A stretch of DNA of 64,000 bases from Impatiens glandulifera (GCF_907164915.1 NC_061870.1:6161714-6225713), one strand, 5' to 3'; shown: positions 22,059-32,339, counted from the stretch's first letter. Made by a program: numbers and translations. Notes: a model not told the origin generated them from the sequence alone.

Positions 22059-22063
22059 TGGTT

Positions 22064-23952
22064 CGGCACATAAAATTCAAAGGAACGCATAGTGTGAGGT
22101 TTAACACATATACCACTGAACTCAATGATTCACCCCAAAAATATCTTGGTAATTTTTCTTATGAAATCACACATCTTACCCTTTCTACTAGTGTCATATT
22201 CATTCTTTTAGTCAACCCATTTAACTTCGATATTTTTTAAGGCAATTTTGTGTGACGAACCTTGTTGGTTACAATACTCATCAAAAGATCTAATGTACTA
22301 TCCCCGTTATATGTTCGAATACACTTTATCTTTTTTTAGTTTTCCTCTCAACTAAGGCTTGAAACACTTTAAATGTTTCTAGTACTTGATATTTCATCTT
22401 CAATGTATAGGCCTAAATGTTTCAATATAGTCATCAATGAAGGTTACAAAATAATACGCATCACAAAGTGATATTGACTTCATGAGCCCACATACATCAG
22501 AATGCACCAAGTCTAGTAATTCTAACTTTCTTTTTGATTTAAATGATCTAAATGATATTCGTCTTTATATTCTAGCTCAATAATTTGGACATCTCTTCAA
22601 GTACACATTTGAAACCCCACATAGTATATTTTTTTAACCAATATAGCTAAGTCTTTATCCTTAATATGAGCCAAATGTTTATGCCATAACTCAAAAGAAG
22701 AATCAGTTTCACAAGTGTTGATGTAACACTTATATATTCTAGAACGAATAGTATACAATTCAAAAGTTTTTTCATTTAACAACAATCATTTATCCTTTTT
22801 TAAGCTTTCATTCACCACTTGAAAAGGAATTACAGAAACCTTCATCATACAATCTTCCAACCAATAAAATATTGAAGCGAATATCAAGAATATGTTTAAC
22901 CCTTTTTAAAACAAAAGTAGTTATATTTTCCATCTCAACACGTTTACCAATTTCAACCACTTTAGCTTGACCAGTATTTTCCTTACGAACAATAACAAAA
23001 TCACCAGTATCATATGTTGAGAAAAAATCTTGTCGTGGTGTAGCATGAGTAGAAACGCCACTATCCACAATCAAATCCATCTCATCTCAAGATAAATTAA
23101 CATTATCAACATCATTATAACAAACAATAAAGATATCATAAATAATAGAAACATCATCATGAACCTTCTTTTTGGTTTTAAGTAGTGGTTGTATTCTTTT
23201 TTTTTCTCCTTCTCCAATTTAAAACATTTTTTCTTGATATGTCCCTACATACTACAATGACCACACTCAACATTTTCCATTTATTATAAGTTCTACGAGA
23301 TTTTGTATGATTAATTACATCTCGTCATTTACTTCTCCCCCTAGATTTTGTAACCAAGACCTCATACTATAAAAAACAGTCTTGTTTCTTTCATCTCATA
23401 TCTTCATTCAAAATTATGTTCTTTATTAAATTTATTGAGAGAACAGTATTTGGAGCATAATTGGACAAAATTGTTCTAAAAATCTCTCATGAGTTAAAAA
23501 AAATACAAAGTTGACATAAACATTGTATCTCTCAAGATTAATAATTTTCACAAAATTATTCAAGAGGTCAGTCATCGGAGAACAAACTTGATACCTTAAG
23601 GATATCAATTGTTTTATCAAAACTAACTTATTATTACTGGTCTTTATCTCATAAAATTCTTCAAGTTTAGTCCAAAGATTACGAGCATCAGAAATAAAGA
23701 TCATATGTTTCAAAATGTTGTCATCACCCATTGACGAATATAAGCACATACTTGTCTATGCAAAACTTTCTAATCATTCACATTTTTCTGCAAGTTTAAC
23801 TAAAGAGAACACTAGGAAGTAAAAACTTTCACATAAAGAAAATTTTTTATTTTAGCCTTCTAGATATTATAATTAGAAACATTCATTCTCACCATTCTAT
23901 GTGTGCTAACCTCCATCCTTATACTCAAGTAAAAATCAATCTCTAATACCAC
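22064..23952 (-). pseudogene. Copia element G, right fragment (gag, protease, integrase start)
   Basis: On minus, 23749-23432 resembles the gag UBN2 region (NLWTKLEEFYEIKTSNNKL, LIKQLISLRYQ). At 23080-22808 the protease pattern is DLIVDSGVSTHATPRQDFF with the D-S-G catalytic triplet. At 22785-22597 the pre-integrase pattern is SFELWHKHLAHIKDKDL. Integrase sequence continues, broken, down to the A insertion at 22064 and resumes at 12150. A zinc-knuckle region around 23200-23300 is decayed. A primer-binding site (minus TGGTATTAGAG) is at 23941-23951. Many frame breaks indicate an old copy. Confidence 0.75.
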
Positions 23953-23954
23953 TT

Positions 23955-24359
23955 TGATGGGAAAATGTATTCTTCAAAACATAACACTTTTCCAATTAAT
24001 TGAATATAAAAATGAGCAAAACATAATGAAATGAAATCGACAATGCAAGATAAGTTTTAGCGTTGAAAACTTTTCAAAATTAATCGAGACTAAAATCACG
24101 GGACCTTTATAGGCCCCTTAACAATCCACTATCATCAATAAGATTATAAATAAGAGTTCATTATAGATATAGTCAAACTATAATCACTAATTAATTGCAT
24201 CAAGATCACAAAACGATCTTGGCAATAAAAACAAAGAACAAGAAAGAGTAAAATCAATCAACCATAACAATTCAATTCTGGTTTTCTGTTGTACTAGCTT
24301 AGAAGACTCGGAAAACATATTTTCACCGTTTTAGAACGTAGACCGGAACATAACCAACA
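23955..24359 (-). repeat. Probable 5' LTR of element G
   Basis: Starts TGATGGGAAAATG directly after the primer-binding site. The right edge is placed at 24359 (CATAACCAACA) only because LTRs end in CA on this strand; no second copy is present to confirm it. Confidence 0.45.
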
Positions 24360-25569
24360 AGCTGTCAAACTTCTCCAGCTTCTACCTGAAACCCCTCAAT
24401 CTCTTTATTGCTATGCTCTCTCTCTCTCTCTTTGATGTTCACTATACCTAACCCACCCTCCCCTACTTTCCCACAAAATTATCTCATCCCAGCATCACCC
24501 TCACCTCCATCAGCTGAACCTACACCTATTTCTCCTCCTCCACCCACGTGTACTCTTCCTATCCGAGCTCCAGCATCTTCCATACACCCTATGAACACAG
24601 ACAAACTTTGATCTCATCAACCTATTATAAATTTTACTTCTACTACTACTATAGAACATACTTGTGTCTCTTCTACCAATAATATGACTTATGAGTTCAA
24701 TGTCTTTCTGCAGAACTATACTCAGGTTCTCATCCCACGAACTCATGCTCAAAATGTGTTGGATGCAAATGTGTATTCAATGTTATTATTTATTACTCTT
24801 TTCATTCTTATAAACGGATATATAATATAATCATATCACAGTTGAGATGGATACAATACAAGGCAAACTTTTTGTCTATTTTTTCTCACAATCCTAAATT
24901 TGTTCTGAATGTATATTCTTTCTTGCATCCCATATTCAATCAATATTAATGATTAAAAATAGTAGGGTAACGAGATTGGTAAATTTGAGTTGAATATGGG
25001 TTTAAAAATATATTAATAGAGGTTAGGTTCCATTTGCGTATCCCTAATTATCATGTCTTGTTCTTTTTCGGGATGGATTTAATAGAATTGATGCAAATGG
25101 GTCATTGATTTTGATAGATCCTTATTATGGGATTTGATTGTTTGGGTGTACCTTTAGATGTTCTTCATTTATGTTTTCTTAACTCACAGGACAAATCGTG
25201 TTCTGAATTGTATCAACTTATTTTGTTCCCTAACCCCAGATTTACTTTGACTATGGTTGTAAGGAAAGTTTTCTGTTTCAATTTTTTTACATGGACACAA
25301 TGAAACATATGAGCATCAGCCTCCATGCATAAAGAGAAAACCATTACATAATCATGATACAAAACACAAAATTCCAAATCATAAAGCTAAATAATGAAAC
25401 AAGACAGCATGATCAAGAAAATGTCTTAACTTACCTGCTAAGGAGGATGTGGGACCCCCACCTACGAAAATCTTGGATCACTGATCTTTCCAAAAAGAGA
25501 CCCAACACAACATTCTATTATAGACAGCCTTTTCATGAATTACAGAAATATATATTGTTTTGATGCATT
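24360..25569. other. Spacer with no supported gene
   Basis: A CT-microsatellite lies at 24416-24432, followed by a short proline-rich plus-strand frame (24408-24611) without a recognisable domain. The rest is AT-rich. Around 25330-25560 nothing was recognised beyond background. Confidence 0.4.
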
Positions 25570-25576
25570 GATGAAG

Positions 25577-25620
25577 CATGCATGACTGATCATCAATCTT
25601 AAAAGTTTCTCCCATGCATG
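25577..25620 (+). promoter_or_regulatory. Two RY elements (CATGCATG) upstream of the GRAM gene
   Basis: CATGCATG occurs at 25577-25584 and again at 25613-25620, exactly 36 bp apart and 66 and 30 bp before the TATA box. RY/Sph motifs are known targets of B3 factors of the ABI3/FUS3 class. Their activity here is inference. Confidence 0.55.
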
Positions 25621-25649
25621 CAACAACTGATTGACCACCTTTTTCTGCC

Positions 25650-25659
25650 TATATAAATA
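25650..25659 (+). promoter_or_regulatory. TATA box of the GRAM gene
   Basis: TATATAAATA, 74 bp before the ATG at 25733, giving a short predicted 5' leader of about 40-50 nt. Confidence 0.7.
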
Positions 25660-25732
25660 CACAATAAAGAATGACATATCAAATATCATACAATTTCTGA
25701 TCACCTTTAGTCTCAGAAGCAACAAATTAAAC

Positions 25733-26628
25733 ATGAATAGCCTTTCTCAGCAAATGAAGTATTTTACCCATTCTGTCAATGCAATCGAAATGAAGAGGAG
25801 TAAGTGTGGCCTAGCGGAAGAGAAAAAGGATAATGATGGTGCTAATAACATCTTAATTCAATTACATGGTAATAACAACAGCTGTTTTATATAATTTCCT
25901 TTTAAAACTGTTTTTGGTTAATAATTAATTAATTAGATTTAACGATTTCACAATTTCTTCTGCTCATCGCAGCGAGAGAAAGATCTAATAATATCTCGAC
26001 AACATTGAAGAGGAAATTGAGGTTGGGAGCTACAATTCTTCAAAATGGTGGATTGGAAAAACTATTCAAAAGAAATTTCATAGTCACAGATGGTGAGAGG
26101 CTTGTAACTACATCCCAATGTTATTTATCAACAACAGCTGGTCCAATTGTAGGCCTTCTTTTCATCTCTTCTGAAAAGATCGGTTTTCTAAGTGAGCGTT
26201 CAATCAAATTATATTCGCCAAATGGGCATTTTGCTAGAGCACACTACAAGGTGAGTCTTTTCTCTTTATTATTTTAAAAAAATAATAATAAAAGTAAAAA
26301 TTCCTAACTCCATAATAGAGCAAATGAACTTATGTCCACAAGATAATGAGTTTGAGTTTTCATTATGGGACCATTTAAAAATAATAATAATAATAATAAT
26401 AATATTCAGATAATTAAGTGTCTCTTAATTTTTTAAATTAAATTTGTCTTGCAGGTGATGATTCCTCTAGCGAAAACAAGCAGGGCAATTGAAAACAAAA
26501 ACATCAACAGACCTGCTGAGAAATACATTGAGATTGTTACTGTGGATAATTTTGATTTTTGGTTCTTGGGTTTCTCAAATTATAGAAGAGCTTACAAGAA
26601 TCTTCAAAGGGCAATCTCTCAAAACTAA
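25733..26628 (+). CDS. GRAM-domain protein, GEM-like/ABA-responsive type, 3 exons
   Basis: The only convincing cellular gene here. Predicted exons are 25733-25868, 25973-26250 and 26455-26628, with GT/AG introns (CATG|GTAATA, TCGCAG|CG; CAAG|GTGAGT, TTGCAG|GT) and consistent phase. The product is 195 residues. From about residue 55 it reads LKRKLRLGATILQNGGLEKL, then CYLSTTAGPIVGLLFIS, SERSIKLYSP and, in exon 3, IPLAKTSRAIENKN, PAEKYIEIVTVDNFDFWFLG and a final LQRAISQ. This is the GRAM domain of plant GEM-like proteins, which bind phosphoinositides and are often linked to ABA or stress responses. The family is usually somewhat longer (about 210-220 residues), the difference being in the short N-terminus. 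I see no frameshift or premature stop. Intron 2 holds an (AAT)n microsatellite. A 5' exon beyond 25733 cannot be excluded. Confidence 0.88.
26378..26404. repeat. (AAT)n microsatellite in intron 2
   Basis: About eight AAT/ATA units inside the second intron of the GRAM gene. Confidence 0.85.
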
Positions 26629-26786
26629 CATCTCAGTGATAGATCACTGCTGCAACTTAATAAATCAAGAGTTTGTACAAAGTATATTTCTGTTACTCTG
26701 TTTAATTTGTTTGGATCAACCAATACATATATAGAGATATATTATGTTTAATTATGTTATTGTATTAATCTAAATCTGTTATTTCC

Positions 26787-26792
26787 AATAAA
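26787..26792 (+). terminator. Polyadenylation signal AATAAA
   Basis: Canonical AATAAA 159 bp after the stop codon of the GRAM gene, in AT-rich sequence typical of a plant 3' end. Confidence 0.55.
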
Positions 26793-26921
26793 TTCAATTG
26801 ATAAAAAGTTGTCCATATATGCAGACCCCACCTTTTTCCTTTCAAAATAAGACAATGGTATTTGCATTAGTATGGGAAGATGGAACTGTGAAAAAAGAAT
26901 GTCTTCTCTTTCTCATTAGAA

Positions 26922-26972
26922 GACACGTGTAAAGGGAGGGCATAAAAGTCCTTTATCTTACAGCTATAAAAA
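26922..26972 (+). promoter_or_regulatory. G-box and TATA box of a short interrupted gene
   Basis: ACACGTGT (26923-26930) contains the G-box core CACGTG, and TATAAAAA is at 26965-26972, in the plus orientation. They lie 120 bp or more before the ATG at 27092, a normal promoter layout. The gene they would serve is cut by element C. Confidence 0.5.
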
Positions 26973-27091
26973 GGAAATAAGAGAGAGCATTGATCAACTT
27001 CATTATAGGCTTTACCCTTTTGTTCATAATCCGTGGAAAGGACTTCACTTCTTTTGATCAATAATTACAGTTTTGTCACTCCGCATTAGGA

Positions 27092-27116
27092 ATGAGCTGG
27101 AAAGCCAAGAATCTAG
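27092..27116 (+). pseudogene. 5' part of a short ORF cut by element C
   Basis: From ATG 27092 the frame reads MSWKAKNL and then meets the TCTAG target duplication and the LTR of C. If one copy of the duplication is discounted, the frame resumes at 32287 and ends at TAG 32337-32339, giving 25 codons in all, with a Leu/Gln-rich middle and a Lys-rich end. No family is recognised. It could be a small peptide gene, a leader ORF or chance. Confidence 0.35.
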
Positions 27117-27653
27117 TGTTAGGAATTTCAAGTTGAATAATACTTTCCTATTGAAATCAATTGATCTAATTAATTTTACAAGTCAACCAAATCATATTAG
27201 CAGATCAGCAAAGTAATAAAGAACACCAGATTTACGTGGAAAACCCTCTCAACACGGAGGGTAAAAAACCACGGGGCAAAACCAACAGATTTCACTAATC
27301 AGTAAGAAACCGATACCATTGTTCTTCTCAACTTTAAACCTAAAGTTGAGGTATACATACAGAGAAACTAATTTCATTCAAACCCAAACAAATCTAGGTT
27401 TGAGAAAACATGAAATTCCCTTTACAAATAAGAGAGAAATGAACCTGAGGGTAATCAAGACAAAGAAGGTGATACTCTGTTCTCCTTCTCTTCTTCTTCC
27501 TCTATATCTTCTTCCTCTGTATTTTCTTCACTTTGTTTCTCTTGATCTCTTCACAAAACTCTCACTGACAATTGTAGTATAGAGAGAGAAACAAAATTAG
27601 GATTTATTTGGTTTTTATATTGCCTAATTGGGCTGGACCCATAAGGCCCAACA
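27117..27653 (-). repeat. Element C 3' LTR (537 bp)
   Basis: Plus-strand ends TGTTAGGAATTTC and ATAAGGCCCAACA. The polypurine tract (minus GGAGGGGGAGATT) abuts its right edge at 27654-27666. Confidence 0.95.
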
Positions 27654-27700
27654 ATCTCCCCCTCCAGCCCACGGAGAGAGGCACACCGATCTTCAAGTCA

Positions 27701-28654
27701 TCACTTGGTATTCACGCCGACAAGCCGACAACAAAGCTCAAACTTGTCTTTTGGAACTATCTTCGTAAACATGTCTGATGGATTCTTATCAGTGTGAATT
27801 TTCTTCAGCTTCATCTGCTGGTTTTCTATTGCATCTCTTAACCAATGAAATCTCACATCAATATGCTTAGTTCTGGAATGATATGTAGCATTCTTGCTCA
27901 AATCTATAGCACTCTGGCTATCACAGAAAACAACTGCATCTTCTTGTTGCATACCAAGCTCCAAGAGAAATCTAATCAACCACAATACCTCTTTACCAGC
28001 TTCAGTGGCTGCAATGTATTCTGCTTCTGTGGTTGACAAAGCCACACATTTCTGCAATTTGGATTGCCATGACACGGCTCCCCCTGCAAAAGTAAACACA
28101 TAACCTGAAGTGGATTTTCTGTGATCCAGATCTCCAGCCATATCAGAATCAGTGTAACCTTCTAGCACATGTTCACCATTTCCAAAACTCAAACACAAAT
28201 TGGAAGTGCCTCTTAGATATCTAAGAATCCATTTCACTACTTCCCAATGTTGTTTTCGTGGATTAGAAAGGAATCTGCTTACCACACCGACTGCATAAGC
28301 TATATCTGGCCTAGTGCAACCCATTGCATACATCAAACTCCCTACAGCTGAGGAGTATGGCACACTTGACATTTCATCCTTTTCTTTTTCTGTTGATGGA
28401 CACAACTTCTTGCTCAATTTCAAATGGCTAGGAAGTGGACAACTTACTTTCTTTGCTCCTTGCATGTTGAATCTTTCAAACACCCTTTCAATGTACTTCT
28501 CTTGTGACAACCAAAGTCTCTTAGCCTTTCTGTCACGAATAATCTTCATGCCCAATATCTGGCGTGCTTGACCCATGTCTTTCATTTCAAATGTCTTGGA
28601 CATCTCTTTCTTCAACATAGCTATAAACGGAGCATCCTGTCCTGCAATCAACAT
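27701..28654 (-). pseudogene. Element C reverse transcriptase end and RNase H (317 codons)
   Basis: In the same frame just upstream the catalytic LLLYVDD is readable at about 28680-28650. The open part has the RT connection (FEMKDMGQARQILGMKIIRD), SAVGSLMYAMGCTRPDIAYA and RNase H with YTDSDMAGDLDHRKSTSGY, STTEAEYIAATEAGKEVLWL and FCDSQSAIDL. The C-terminus SDMFTKIVPKDKFELCC is typical of Tnt1-like copia elements. RNase H removes RNA from the hybrid during reverse transcription. It is separated from the first half of RT by the frameshift and stop near 28740-28757; otherwise it is open to its natural end near the polypurine tract. Confidence 0.85.
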
Positions 28655-28752
28655 ATCATCAACATAAAGTAAAAGGATTATAAATTTTCCATTAGGAAAT
28701 CTTTTGAAGAAAACACATGGATCTGCCTTGGTTTTCTAGTACCCATGACTCA

Positions 28753-29358
28753 TCATAAAGAGTCAAATTTCTTGTACCAATGTCTCGGGGCTTGTTTCAA
28801 ACCATATAGACTCTTCTTCAATTTGTAAACCATGTTCTCTTTTTCTTTCACTTCAAATCCCTCTGGTTGCACCATATAGATCTCTTCTTCAAGGTTACCA
28901 TGAAGGAATGCAGTTTTTACATCAAGTTGTTCAAGTTCAAGATCTAGGCCAGATACTAGACCTAACACTGCACGAATGGAAGTCATCTTTCCCACTGGTG
29001 AGAAAATTTCCTCAAAGTCGATGCCCTGTTTCTGTCCAAAACCCTTTACAACCAGTCGGGCTTTGTACTTCATAAGTTCTCCATTTTCATCTCTCTTTAG
29101 CTTGAACACCCATTTATTTCTCAAGGCCTTTCTGCCCTTAGGAAGCTCCACAAGCTCATATGTGTCATTTTCTTGCAATGACTTCATCTCGTCTTTCATT
29201 GCATCCTGCCACTTAACTTTGTCTTTATGAACTTGTGCCTCCTGAAAACTTTTTAGCTCTCCTTCTTCTATCAACAGGATATACTCTGAAGAAGGGTATC
29301 TTTTAAAAGGTTTGTGCTCTCTTTCTGATCTTCTTACTTGGGGCTCTTCTGGCTTCAC
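28753..29358 (-). pseudogene. Element C reverse transcriptase, N-terminal half (201 codons)
   Basis: Linker residues are followed by RNKWVFKLKRDENGE, ARLVVKGFGQKQGIDFEEIF and QLDVKTAFLHGNLEEEIYM, which holds the first catalytic Asp of copia RT, then [20 protein letters not shown]. It ends early at a frameshift: compared with the related element D at 37740, one A is missing near 28757. Upstream it is cut off from gag-integrase by an in-frame TAA at 29368-29370 where D has a CAA codon. Confidence 0.85.
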
Positions 29359-29367
29359 TTGATGATG

Positions 29368-31686
29368 TTACTCCCCCTGCATAGAAGCATCATTAACAAT
29401 ATCATCATCATTACTACCATTCATGTCAGAGGTTTCTTCAGCAACTTCTTCATCATGTTCATCTTCATTTGTTACTGCTGACTGTACATATGAAGGAACT
29501 GGTATGAGTTCTATGAACTCATCAACCCTCTCTGAATTCTCGTTGATTTCTGGACTTATCCCTGTCTGACCTTCAAAGAACACAACATCTCTGCACCTGA
29601 CAATTCTCTTCTTTTCTGAGTCCCATAACCTGTACCCAAATTCTTTATTTCCATATCCAAGGAAAATACATGGAGTTGCTTTATCATCCAACTTGGATCT
29701 TTGTTCCTTTGGAATATGCACATATGCTTTGCATCCAAACACCCTTAGATGTGAGTATGAAACATTCTTCTTAGACCATACTGTTTCTGGTATCTCGAAT
29801 TTCAAAGGAACAGATGGCGACCTGTTTATGAGATAGCAGGCTGTGCGAACTGCTTCTCCCCAAAACTGTTTTGGTAACTTTGCCATCTTCAGCATGCATC
29901 TCACATTTTCTACAATGGTGCGATTCATTCTCTCAGCCACACCATTGTGCTGCGGAGTTCCAGGCACTGTCTTCTCATGTCGAATACCATATTTGGTACA
30001 GTATGCTTTAAATTCCTTGGAGGTATACTCTCCCCCGTTATTAGAGCGAAGACATTTCAACTTACTATTTGTCTCTCTTTCTACCATGACATGGAACTCT
30101 TGAAAGTAATTGAATACCTGGTCTTTTGTTCTCATAAAATAAACCCACACCTTTCTAGACGCATCATCAATAAATGTTAAAATATATCGATTGCCACCCA
30201 ATGACTCCACTTCAAAAGGACCACACACATCAGAATAAATCAAGTCTAACACATTATGTTTTCTTTCTGATGTCTGACTAAAAGAGACTCGATGTTGCTT
30301 ACCAAATGGGAAGTAGTCGCATAGATCCAGAATCTCATCTTTGGTTGAGGGGATGTGCAGCTTCCTCACCAGAATTCGCAGCCCTTTCTCACTCATGTGG
30401 CCAAGGCGTTGATGCCACAGGTTTAGAGAGCTTTCAGCTTGTACTACATTCAGATCATCTTTGAGTACCTTCACATGTGTTCTGTACAATGAGTGCCACG
30501 ACTTCCCTTTTGCTACAATCATTGATCCTTTGCTGAGTTTCCATTCACCACCACCAAGATAATGCTTGAATCCATCTTTGTCCAATGCATCACCTGATAT
30601 CAAATTTAGACGCAAATCAGGAATATGTCGCACATCTTTCAGTGTTAACCGATGCCCCTGTTCTGTCTGCAAATAAATGTCACCAATACCCACAATGCTT
30701 GAGTGACTAGTATTACCCATCTTCACTGTACCAAGATCTCCAGCCTTGTACGTGGTGAAGAACTCTTTATTCGGTGTAGCATGATAGCAAGCACCTGTAT
30801 CAACTATCCACTCAACTCCTTGGTGATCTTCTACATGTAGATATTGTTCCTTTTCAAAAGAAAGAATAACTACATCCTCTGCAGTTACTGTGGCTGTGGT
30901 ATTTCTGTTTTCATCATCTTTCTTCTGATTTTTACCTTCATTCTGTAGTCTTTTCCAGACTCTACAATTTTTCTTCATGTGACCTTCTTTACCACAGTGA
31001 TAACATTCTCTTCCCTTAGATTTTGATCTGCCTCTTGACTTGCTATGGCCTCTTGATTGTTGTCGGTGTTCAGCTCTTCCCCTGTTCTCTGTGACTAGGG
31101 CATGTGCACTATTTGTATTAGTTGACTTCCTTCTTGTCTCCTCATTGAACAAGCTGCTAGTAACTATACTCATAGTAAGCACACCATTCGGAGCTACATT
31201 ACTAACTATCACAACCAATGTCTCCCAACTGTCAGGCAATGATCCCAATAGCAATAAGGCTTGTAGCTCATCTTCTAAGGTCATCTCCATCACTGATAAT
31301 TGATTAATTAAGCTCTGGAACTCGTTTAAATGTTCAGCAACACCTGTGCCTTCTCTGAATTTCAGATTTACCAACTTTCGGATTAGAAACACTTTGTTAC
31401 CTGTCGTTTTCTGCTCATACAATGACTCTAGCTTCTTCCATAGCTCATGAGCACTTTTCTCACTTGCTACATGGTGATAAACACTATCATCAAGCCATTG
31501 TCTGATTGTGCCGACTACTTTCCGGTTCAGTTTTATCCAATTAGCTTCAGCCATCTCTTTTGGCTTTGCACTATCTCCTTCAACTGGCTCATACAGATCC
31601 TTAAAATAAAGGATGTCCTCCATTTTGGATTTCCAAATCTGCCAGTTATTGTTTGTCAGCCTGATCATAGTGCTACTGCCTTCCAT
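29368..31686 (-). CDS. Element C gag-protease-integrase frame
   Basis: Taken to start at the ATG at 31686 (MEGSSTMIRLTNN) rather than further upstream, because the frame otherwise runs into the primer-binding site. In order: gag with a UBN2-type region, zinc knuckle CYHCGKEGHMKKNC, protease WIVDTGACYHATP with D-T-G, pre-integrase LWHQRLGHMSEKGL, and the integrase core with YSDVCGPFE and NGVAERMNRTIVE. Two positions look damaged. The expected C-x2-C of the zinc site reads CDYF, and the second catalytic Asp reads Asn (RSNNGGEY), where D keeps RSDNGGEY. The frame ends at the premature TAA at 29368-29370. The integrase is therefore probably inactive. Confidence 0.88.
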   Translation of the reverse strand: MEGSSTMIRLTNNNWQIWKSKMEDILYFKDLYEPVEGDSAKPKEMAEANWIKLNRKVVGTIRQWLDDSVYHHVASEKSAHELWKKLESLYEQKTTGNKVFLIRKLVNLKFREGTGVAEHLNEFQSLINQLSVMEMTLEDELQALLLLGSLPDSWETLVVIVSNVAPNGVLTMSIVTSSLFNEETRRKSTNTNSAHALVTENRGRAEHRQQSRGHSKSRGRSKSKGRECYHCGKEGHMKKNCRVWKRLQNEGKNQKKDDENRNTTATVTAEDVVILSFEKEQYLHVEDHQGVEWIVDTGACYHATPNKEFFTTYKAGDLGTVKMGNTSHSSIVGIGDIYLQTEQGHRLTLKDVRHIPDLRLNLISGDALDKDGFKHYLGGGEWKLSKGSMIVAKGKSWHSLYRTHVKVLKDDLNVVQAESSLNLWHQRLGHMSEKGLRILVRKLHIPSTKDEILDLCDYFPFGKQHRVSFSQTSERKHNVLDLIYSDVCGPFEVESLGGNRYILTFIDDASRKVWVYFMRTKDQVFNYFQEFHVMVERETNSKLKCLRSNNGGEYTSKEFKAYCTKYGIRHEKTVPGTPQHNGVAERMNRTIVENVRCMLKMAKLPKQFWGEAVRTACYLINRSPSVPLKFEIPETVWSKKNVSYSHLRVFGCKAYVHIPKEQRSKLDDKATPCIFLGYGNKEFGYRLWDSEKKRIVRCRDVVFFEGQTGISPEINENSERVDEFIELIPVPSYVQSAVTNEDEHDEEVAEETSDMNGSNDDDIVNDASMQGE

Positions 31687-31730
31687 CTGAACCTGAGAAA
31701 AGCACTCTTCAATAGAAAGTAAACCTAACA

Positions 31731-31743
31731 GCTCGGATACCAC
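31731..31743 (-). promoter_or_regulatory. Primer-binding site of element C
   Basis: Minus strand GTGGTATCCGAGC, one base after the LTR end. It matches the initiator tRNA-Met site TGGTATCAGAGC with one difference. Confidence 0.85.
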
Positions 31744-31744
31744 T

Positions 31745-32281
31745 TGTTAGGAATTTCAAGTTGAATAATACTTTCCTATTGAAATCAATTGATCTAATTA
31801 ATTTCACAAGTCAACCAAATCATATTAGCAGATCAGCAAAGTAATAAAGAACACCAGATTTACGTGGAAAACCCTCTCAACACGGAGGGTAAAAAACCAC
31901 GGGGCAAAACCAACAAATTTCACTAATCAGTAAGAAACCGATACCATTGTTCTTCTCAACTTTAAACCTAAAGTTGAGGTATACATACAGAGAAACTAAT
32001 TTCATTCAAACCCAAACAAATCTAGGTTTGAGAAAACATGAAATTCCCTTTACAAGTAAGAGAGAAATGAACCTAAGGGTAATCAAGACAAAGAAGGTGA
32101 TACTCTGTTCTCCTTCTCTTCTTCTTCCTCAATATCTTCTTCCTCTGTATTTTCTTCACTTTGTTTCTCTTGATCTCTTCACAAAACTCTCACTGAAAAT
32201 TGTGGTATGGAGAGAGAAACAAAATTAAGGTTTATTTGGTTTTTATATTGCCTAATTGGGCTGGACCCATAAGGCCCAACA
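31745..32281 (-). repeat. Element C 5' LTR (537 bp)
   Basis: Nearly identical to 27117-27653, with the same ends. Confidence 0.95.
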
Positions 32282-32339
32282 TCTAGCTAGCTCGCTCCTA
32301 AACCAAATGGGCCAATTGGCTCTTAAGGATAAGAAGTAG
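32282..32339 (+). pseudogene. 3' part of the short ORF cut by element C
   Basis: After the right-hand TCTAG the frame continues with ASSLLNQMGQ and ends ALKDKK at TAG 32337-32339. It can only be read together with 27092-27116. See that entry for the limits of this call. Confidence 0.35.

Larger units (their letters stand above)
12151..22063 (-). mobile_element. Element A: complete Sirevirus-like LTR element lacking pol
   Basis: Two LTRs (20253-22058 as 5', 12156-13882 as 3') flank an internal region of about 6.4 kb. Direct target duplications TGGTT are at 12151-12155 and 22059-22063. A primer-binding site complementary to initiator tRNA-Met lies inside the 5' LTR and a polypurine tract abuts the 3' LTR. 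In minus-strand order it has gag (about 20200-18416), a TTAGAC-rich non-coding block, a TATA box and an accessory ORF with a long tail (17441-14050). No protease, integrase, reverse transcriptase or RNase H pattern is found. It interrupts the integrase gene of element G. Confidence 0.9.
27112..32286 (-). mobile_element. Element C: complete Tnt1-like copia element, target duplication TCTAG
   Basis: The element is 27117-32281 (5165 bp), with 537-bp LTRs and TCTAG on both sides (27112-27116, 32282-32286). Gag, protease, integrase, reverse transcriptase and RNase H are all present on minus. The LTRs differ by only about ten substitutions by eye (near 2%), so it is a recent insertion. Coding is broken by a nonsense codon at 29368-29370, a 1-bp deletion near 28757 and a nonsense codon near 28738. 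Confidence 0.95.

Noticed and set aside
24408..24611. Proline-rich 67-codon ORF
   Set aside because: Simple composition, no family recognised, adjacent CT microsatellite; not supported as a gene.
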